NCBI RefSeq assembly: GCF_023333585.1
Contig: NZ_JAIQZN010000037.1
Coordinates: 1-64,000 of the forward strand
Length of the DNA stretch: 64,000 nucleotides
Source: Argonema antarcticum A004/B2
Lineage (GTDB): Bacteria > Cyanobacteriota > Cyanobacteriia > Cyanobacteriales > Aerosakkonemataceae
Direction of reading: 5' to 3'
Made by a program: the position numbers and the translations under genes. Position 1 is the stretch's first letter, and each line of letters begins with the position of its first letter. Below, in pieces: positions 59,289 through 64,000 of this stretch. The notes beneath the pieces were generated by a model. That model was not told the DNA's origin and searched no databases. It saw only the letters and a list, made by a program, of their open reading frames with translations.

Positions 59289-60914
59289 TCAATCACCTTC
59301 TAGTGGCTTAATACCTTTTTGGATGGTAAATTGCTTCAATTCCTCCATTAATCGAGTATCGTTAGAAGCCGTTCTGGCACCCGCTTCCGCAGCCCAGCGC
59401 TTCAATTCCTCAATTTGGTGACGTGCGATCGCAGCCAGAGGCACTGTCTCCTCAATCGATCGCAAAATATCTATAGTAGTAAAATCTTGCCTTTCTCTGC
59501 CAAACGCCCGGTACATAGCATCCACAATTACTTGCTCGATTTCCGCACCGCTGAAATTCTTCGCACTTCTAGCCAACAACGACAGATCGAACTCCCGCAT
59601 CCGACTGGGGCGCAACCGCTGCAAATGCACTTTAAAAATATCCATTCGCTCCACTTCCGTAGGCAAATTCAAAAAGAAAATCTCATCAAATCTCCCCTTT
59701 CGCAACAACTCAGCAGGCAAAATTCGCACATTATTCGCCGTCGCCACAATAAAGACTGGCGTCGTTTTCTCCTGCATCCAAGTAATCAAACTACCGAATA
59801 CACGGCGAGAAGTTCCCGAATCTCCATCCACGCCAGCAGAGATATTGCCAAACGCTTTATCAATTTCATCAATCCATAAAATGCAGGGAGCAATAGCTTC
59901 AGATATTTGAATCATCTGTCGCACGCGACTTTCGCTTTCCCCCACTATTCCACCAAACAATCGCCCAGTATCTAAACGCAACAAAGGCAAGCGCCATTCG
60001 TTTGCGATCGTTTTAGCTGAAAGCGATTTACCAGTACCTTGAATCCCAACAAGTAACACCCCTTTCGGATTAGGAATGCCGTATTTTCTTGCCTCTTCAC
60101 TAAAAGCATCTTGCCGCATCCGCACCCACTGCTTCAGATTTTCCAATCCCCCAACATTTTTAAGCGATTCTCTTGTAGTGAAAAACTCTAATATTTCTGT
60201 TTGGCGAATTGCTTGCTTTTTCTCCTCTAGCACTCCGGCAATATCTGTGTCATCTACTTGTTGTTTCGCGGCTAAAGCTTTAGCTAATACGCGCCCAATT
60301 CTGGCTCGACTCAACCCCTGACAAGCTTTAATTAGTTGTTCTTTAGCTAACCCGCTCACTTTCAGCTTTTCTGGAACCACTAGCTGGCTAATCAGATAAT
60401 TAATTTCTTGTACGTCTGGTAAAAGAAAGTCAATCACCGTTGTTTCTTCTCTCAACTCTGTTGGCAATTCCAGCGTGTGAGAAGTCAGAATTAAAGTTTG
60501 GCGATTGCGCTTTAAGCTGCGCGTTAAATTTCGCAACTCCCTGACTATTGGCGCATTTTTATCTGTGTAGGGATTTCTCAAAACCGGGTGCAAATCCCGC
60601 AGCACAAAAATAGTCGCTTCTTGTCCGGTTGCTTTGCCAATTCTAGCTAACGCCGCTATGACAGAGCCTTTATCGGCACCATTGTCATCCCAACCGCGCA
60701 CGATATCCCAAAACAAAAGTTTCCGTTTATTTTGCTGTTCGGCTACTTGGTGCAGCACTTCCTCAACAGGTTCTTCTTCGGCGGCGACAATGTACAGCAG
60801 TGGGTAACGCGCTCGAATCATTAGATCCAGCTGTTGTATTAATGCTGTATGGGGAGCATTTTGTCCGCCTAATACGGCAGCAGATGCTTCTGGTTGCTGC
60901 GGATTTTTGCTCAT
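59289..60914 (-). CDS. ycf46: Ycf46-like AAA+ ATPase
   Basis: 541 residues. A non-catalytic N-terminal half (ARYPLLYIVAAEEEPVEEVL, about 34-53; LTSHTLELP) precedes an AAA+ module with Walker A GIQGTGKSLSAK (about 290-301), Walker B CILWIDEIDKAFG (about 341-353) and ATANN/LLRKGRFDEIF (sensor 1 and Arg finger region). This arrangement matches plastid/cyanobacterial Ycf46. An extra ~25-residue N-terminal tail carries AAVLGGQNAP, related to motifs in the proteins at 49668 and 55338. It is followed by two Ycf35-like genes. Start ATG at 60914 after AAGGGAAG. Confidence 0.92.
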   Translation of the reverse strand: MSKNPQQPEASAAVLGGQNAPHTALIQQLDLMIRARYPLLYIVAAEEEPVEEVLHQVAEQQNKRKLLFWDIVRGWDDNGADKGSVIAALARIGKATGQEATIFVLRDLHPVLRNPYTDKNAPIVRELRNLTRSLKRNRQTLILTSHTLELPTELREETTVIDFLLPDVQEINYLISQLVVPEKLKVSGLAKEQLIKACQGLSRARIGRVLAKALAAKQQVDDTDIAGVLEEKKQAIRQTEILEFFTTRESLKNVGGLENLKQWVRMRQDAFSEEARKYGIPNPKGVLLVGIQGTGKSLSAKTIANEWRLPLLRLDTGRLFGGIVGESESRVRQMIQISEAIAPCILWIDEIDKAFGNISAGVDGDSGTSRRVFGSLITWMQEKTTPVFIVATANNVRILPAELLRKGRFDEIFFLNLPTEVERMDIFKVHLQRLRPSRMREFDLSLLARSAKNFSGAEIEQVIVDAMYRAFGRERQDFTTIDILRSIEETVPLAAIARHQIEELKRWAAEAGARTASNDTRLMEELKQFTIQKGIKPLEGD

Positions 60915-61173
60915 CTTATCTTCCCTTCACGCGCTAGTTGACCCCGCACGCCGCTCCTGCATAATACAAACATAAGTATTATTGTAGTATGACATATTCA
61001 ACGTAATATGGCTACGGTACGGTATGGGTAAGCCCATACGCATACTGAAATTAGCATAACTTCATTCAGAGAGGGTGGGTATTCCGGTGTGTAAATCTTA
61101 AAACAGAGATCTTGCACCTTTCTCAACAAGAGGCAGAGCCTCCAGATTCATACAGATAGCGATCGCTTTATTT
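60915..61173. promoter_or_regulatory. Divergent promoter region, Ycf46-like / ABC-class ATPase
   Basis: 259 bases between divergent starts. It contains an inverted repeat GTATGGG-TAAG-CCCATAC (about 61023-61040) and AT-rich boxes near 60965-60990. A shared regulator of the two ATPase genes is possible. No specific promoter was assigned with confidence. Confidence 0.4.
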
Positions 61174-62877
61174 ATGGCTAATCAAGAAAAATTGCGTCAG
61201 CAGCTACTACAATTAGATGGTCGTGGTTATAAAGCTTACCGAGATACTGAAGGAAGCTACGAATTTCCCGACTTCACTTTATCGATCGATCGCACTCAGG
61301 GAGATCCATTCGCCTCCCCCAGTCACGTGCGGGTAAAGGTTTCGGGGGAAATCGCTGGTTTTCCCCATCAACTATATCAAACCAAAAGCCGTGCGATCGC
61401 ACTGCGCGATTACCTAACTCGTCAGTTTGATAGCTATGCCCATAGTATCAGCAAGAGACGCGGCACCGGAAACAGCGGTTTAATTGGAATTGTCCGCACA
61501 GGACAAGAAGTTTTAGAACGCAGTTCTGTTTTAATCGACGATGAATTAGTTGAAGTGCGGTTTGTTGTCGGTTTACCCGCAGGTGGGCGACGCATCTTGG
61601 GGCTACAAGCTGTCGAAATGCTATGCGAACAAATACCGCAGCTTGTTGATCGAACCCTTAAATATTATCACCTAGATCCTCAAAAAATTCAACATCACGT
61701 AGAAACAGTTGAGGATGCAGATTGGTTGAGGCAGCAATTAGCAGAACGCGGTTTAGTTGCTTTTATTCCCAATGGTGCAATTTTACCACGACGCAGCGGC
61801 GTCGATGACCAACCTTTGCAAGATAACCCGATAGCATTTCGCTCGCCAGAATCATTACAAATTGAGTTCGATCGACCTAATTTCGGTATAATAACCGGCA
61901 TGGGTATACCGGCTGGTATAACTTTAATTGTCGGCGGTGGTTATCACGGTAAATCCACATTATTGAGAGCGATCGAATTAGGAGTTTACAATCATATTCC
62001 CGGAGATGGTAGAGAATTTGCGGTAACGCATCCAGCAGCAGTAAAAATTCGTGCGGAAGACGGGCGAAGTATTGTCGGCGTCGATATTTCTCCTTTTATT
62101 AACCATCTTCCCCAAGGCAAATCTACAACGGATTTTTCCACTACTAATGCTAGCGGTAGTACATCACAAGCGGCAAACATTATCGAAGCGTTAGAAGCTG
62201 GTGCAAAAGTGCTGCTGGTGGACGAAGACACCGCTGCTACCAATTTTATGATACGCGATCGGAGAATGCAAGCCCTCATCGCTAAAGATAAAGAACCGAT
62301 TACCCCATTTATTGATAAAGTGCGACAATTATACGTTGAATTTGGCGTTTCTACTATTTTAGTAATGGGCGGTAGCGGTGATTATTTTGAAGTAGCGGAT
62401 ACAGTAATTGCCATGCAGGATTTCCAACCGGAAGATGTGACAGTAAAAGCAAAAGCGATCGCACAACAATTTACATACCAACGCACTCCCGAAGGTGGCG
62501 ATAACTTCGGACGAATTACTCCTAGAATACCCCTACCGGAAAGCATAGATCCCAGCTATCGACACAAACAAGTGCGCCTCAAAGTGCGGGATGTAGATGA
62601 GATGGTTTTTGGTAGCGAAGATATCAACTTGTCAGCAGTTGAACAAATCGTGGATACAGCGCAGTCGAGAGCGATCGCAGCTGCTATGGTTTATGCAGTG
62701 CGGCGATACATAGATAGCAAACGCACATTAGCAGAAATTCTGACTCTTGTCATGGCGGATATCGAATCCCAAGGATTAGATATTTTGACACCTTTCCCTC
62801 AATGCGATTTAGCGATTTTCCGCCAATTCGAGTTAGCTGCTGCTATCAATCGGTTGCGATCGCTTGGCGTGCGTTAG
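61174..62877 (+). CDS. ABC-class ATPase (PF09818-type)
   Basis: 567 residues. N-terminal region with IDRTQGDPFASPSHVRVKV (about 38-56), Walker A in IVGGGYHGKSTLLRAIELGV (about 253-272), then VGVDISPFINHLPQGKSTTD and KVLLVDEDTAATNFMIRD (Walker B, about 347-364), and LVMGGSGDYFEVAD as the later switch region. These are the motifs of the predicted ABC-class ATPases of PF09818; their substrate is unknown. It is divergent from the Ycf46-like gene, which suggests joint use. Start ATG at 61174. Confidence 0.9.
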   Translation: MANQEKLRQQLLQLDGRGYKAYRDTEGSYEFPDFTLSIDRTQGDPFASPSHVRVKVSGEIAGFPHQLYQTKSRAIALRDYLTRQFDSYAHSISKRRGTGNSGLIGIVRTGQEVLERSSVLIDDELVEVRFVVGLPAGGRRILGLQAVEMLCEQIPQLVDRTLKYYHLDPQKIQHHVETVEDADWLRQQLAERGLVAFIPNGAILPRRSGVDDQPLQDNPIAFRSPESLQIEFDRPNFGIITGMGIPAGITLIVGGGYHGKSTLLRAIELGVYNHIPGDGREFAVTHPAAVKIRAEDGRSIVGVDISPFINHLPQGKSTTDFSTTNASGSTSQAANIIEALEAGAKVLLVDEDTAATNFMIRDRRMQALIAKDKEPITPFIDKVRQLYVEFGVSTILVMGGSGDYFEVADTVIAMQDFQPEDVTVKAKAIAQQFTYQRTPEGGDNFGRITPRIPLPESIDPSYRHKQVRLKVRDVDEMVFGSEDINLSAVEQIVDTAQSRAIAAAMVYAVRRYIDSKRTLAEILTLVMADIESQGLDILTPFPQCDLAIFRQFELAAAINRLRSLGVR

Positions 62878-62902
62878 GCATATTCCTTGATTTAAAAAAC
62901 CG

Positions 62903-62944
62903 CAGATGAACACAGATAAAGTTATCTTCATATGTGTTCATCTG
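62903..62944. terminator. Hairpin CAGATGAACACA / TGTGTTCATCTG
   Basis: Perfect 12-base arms with an 18-base loop between the convergent genes at 61174-62877 and 63017-63520. It probably ends transcription from both sides. The arm sequence is the same AGATGAACACA repeat found in the elements at 53068 and 58032. Confidence 0.5.
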
Positions 62945-63016
62945 TGGTGAAAAAATATTTAGACAAATTTCCCAGGCTGAGTCTGAGAACGAGTTCCGCT
63001 CAACAACAGTTATAGC

Positions 63017-63520
63017 TCAAGAATAAACAGGACTTTGCTCTTTCAATTCTAACGTATCCAAATTTAGAATTAAACGGTTTTCATCGATTAATCGAATTAC
63101 CAAATCAGAGCGATTGACTGTCATATCTGCTGCAATTTCTGGCAAACCCTCAAGACAGCGAATCGAGCGATCGGAATTATTGAAAAGTAAAACATCGAGT
63201 TCGGTAAGAACAACAATAGAGTCATCTAAAGCTAGAATTTGAAACAGGGGAGTATGCAGCGATATGGATAGACAAATGTGACCATCTTGCAAGTCAATTG
63301 CTGCTAACCTTTGATCGACTCCTACCCAGAGAGTGCGTCCATCTTTTGACAACGTAGTAACTGGCTGAATGATGTGGCTGCTTCTCCAACTTAGTCCGTA
63401 ATGTTCTAGCTGTTCGCCCAAATCTAAGATAGCAAATTGGTGGGAGCAGTCGTGAACAATGATGTGCCGTACCCCTTCGATTTTATTGAATTCTGCTTGA
63501 CTAATCGCTTGAATGTTCAT
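63017..63520 (-). CDS. Hypothetical beta-propeller-like protein
   Basis: 167 residues. Repeating strand patterns such as IVHDCSHQFAILDL, TTLSKDGRTLWVGVDQRLAAI and ILALDDSIVVLTELDVLLF suggest a half-propeller (WD40-like blades), but no standard WD motif is complete. I do not recognise a family. Start ATG at 63520 overlaps the stop of the upstream gene (ATGA at 63520-63517), so it depends on translation of that gene, which carries a nonsense codon. Confidence 0.65.
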   Translation of the reverse strand: MNIQAISQAEFNKIEGVRHIIVHDCSHQFAILDLGEQLEHYGLSWRSSHIIQPVTTLSKDGRTLWVGVDQRLAAIDLQDGHICLSISLHTPLFQILALDDSIVVLTELDVLLFNNSDRSIRCLEGLPEIAADMTVNRSDLVIRLIDENRLILNLDTLELKEQSPVYS

Positions 63521-63894
63521 GGTTCCTCCAGCGGGTATATCTTGCTAATTAGGGTGGTTACTTCTGGGATTGAGTTCATATCGTTATTGCGGTACAAGTA
63601 GCTGATTTCAATTGCTCCTTGCACGTTTGGTTTGCTAATTTCTACTTTTCTAACTATTGTTGTTCCGTAGCGGTCGCGTTTACCTCCGACTTGAGGAGCA
63701 TTTAAGCCTTGGTGAAAGATTTGTAACAGTCGTTCTCTGCCATCATTATCTTCCTCAATTCCTAATTGACGCAATCCGTTTAAGTTATCGAGCGAACGCC
63801 TTTAATTATCTGGACTAGAGGTGATGCGCCCAAAAAAGAAGTAAAATTTGTTTGCTTTAAGAGTAAATCCATCTCCCTGAATGACATCACTCAT
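63517..63894 (-). pseudogene. Gene with in-frame stop near the 5' end, unknown family
   Basis: From ATG at 63894 the frame reads MSDVIQGDGFTLKANKFYF then GRITSSPDN, hits TAA at 63804-63802, and continues in the same frame as RRSLDNLNGLRQLGIEED through KRDRYGTTIVRKVEIS to IPEVTTLISKIYPLEEP. A single point change (CAA or AAA to TAA) would explain it. Total length would be about 125 residues. A restart at the TTG at 63774 is possible. No family recognised. Coupled by ATGA to the propeller-like gene. Confidence 0.65.
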
Positions 63895-64000
63895 GCTCTT
63901 GGTGTTTTTTTATATTATAATTGCTTGCGGTTTGTAATTTCAGCAATCGACAACTACAAACCATGCCACTATAAGTGATATAATCTGTATCTGTCCAAAT
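63895..64000. other. Upstream region of the last minus-strand gene
   Basis: AT-rich sequence with a run of T and TATATTATAA near 63911-63920, likely the promoter side of the gene starting at 63894. No other gene is visible before the window edge. Confidence 0.35.

Noticed and set aside
1..64000. tRNA, rRNA or prophage genes
   Set aside because: I read the spacers on both strands and saw no cloverleaf, rRNA segment, integrase or phage structural gene; a tRNAscan-SE run would settle the tRNA part.

Overview
The window looks like the chromosome of a filamentous cyanobacterium. The evidence is the very frequent HIP1 octamer (GCGATCGC), heptanucleotide tandem repeats, many small palindromic dispersed elements, homologues of the plastid-type proteins Ycf46 and Ycf35, and several cyanobacterial-style regulators (receiver, GGDEF-EAL and WD40 proteins). 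I cannot name the species from sequence alone. I saw no rRNA or tRNA gene and no CRISPR array.

Region by region. 0.2-9.6 kb: a SagB/ThcOx-type double nitroreductase-fold oxidoreductase, a single-domain response regulator, a Uma2 endonuclease, mnmE, a frameshifted TnpB element sitting inside a dead copy of an HTH gene (the intact paralogue is next door), an uncharacterised gene with a palindrome inside its promoter, an NTF2-like protein, an M28 peptidase and a RemA-like protein. 9.8-17.9 kb: carbohydrate genes, with a GH13 amylase carrying CBM20, an EF-hand protein, and treZ-treY for trehalose from glycogen or maltodextrin; a 3' remnant of a second treZ lies beside a palindromic element. 18.5-37.5 kb: a polysaccharide export cluster with Wzx-type flippase, Wzy-type ligase/polymerase, Wzc-type tyrosine autokinase, seven glycosyltransferases, three methyltransferases and a GH74-like lipoprotein. 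It also holds a structured RNA that resembles a standalone HEARO/IscB omega-RNA.

37.5-46 kb: a glycerol kinase remnant with a large internal deletion, a pentameric ligand-gated ion channel homologue, a YVTN propeller protein, an AT-rich ATPase + TOPRIM-like gene pair (candidate defence operon) with its own promoter, an alpha/beta hydrolase and a GerMN-domain protein. 45.3-50.9 kb: a hydrophobic Gly/Ala-rich protein, DUF2997, a membrane-anchored GrpE-like protein and a short Hsp70-like protein whose start codon is embedded in the end of a 32-unit heptamer array; then a RelB/ParE-type toxin-antitoxin pair, a WD40 remnant and a two-receiver protein whose second receiver has His in place of the Asp residues.

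51-64 kb: a GGDEF-EAL protein, a halogenase-like flavoprotein, a WD40 protein, a second Uma2 protein, a possible Tse2-like toxin pair whose first codons come from a repeat element, two DUF1257/Ycf35 proteins, a Ycf46-like AAA ATPase, an ABC-class ATPase (PF09818 type), and at the edge a gene broken by one in-frame stop. The Hsp70/GrpE-like/DUF2997 block and the Ycf46/Ycf35 block probably belong to one uncharacterised chaperone-like network. Three proteins in the area share a short VLGGQ-type peptide. The strongest leads are the ATPase/TOPRIM pair, the standalone omega-RNA-like locus, the His-substituted receiver, the VLGGQ motif with the chaperone genes, and the repeat-derived start of the Tse2-like gene.
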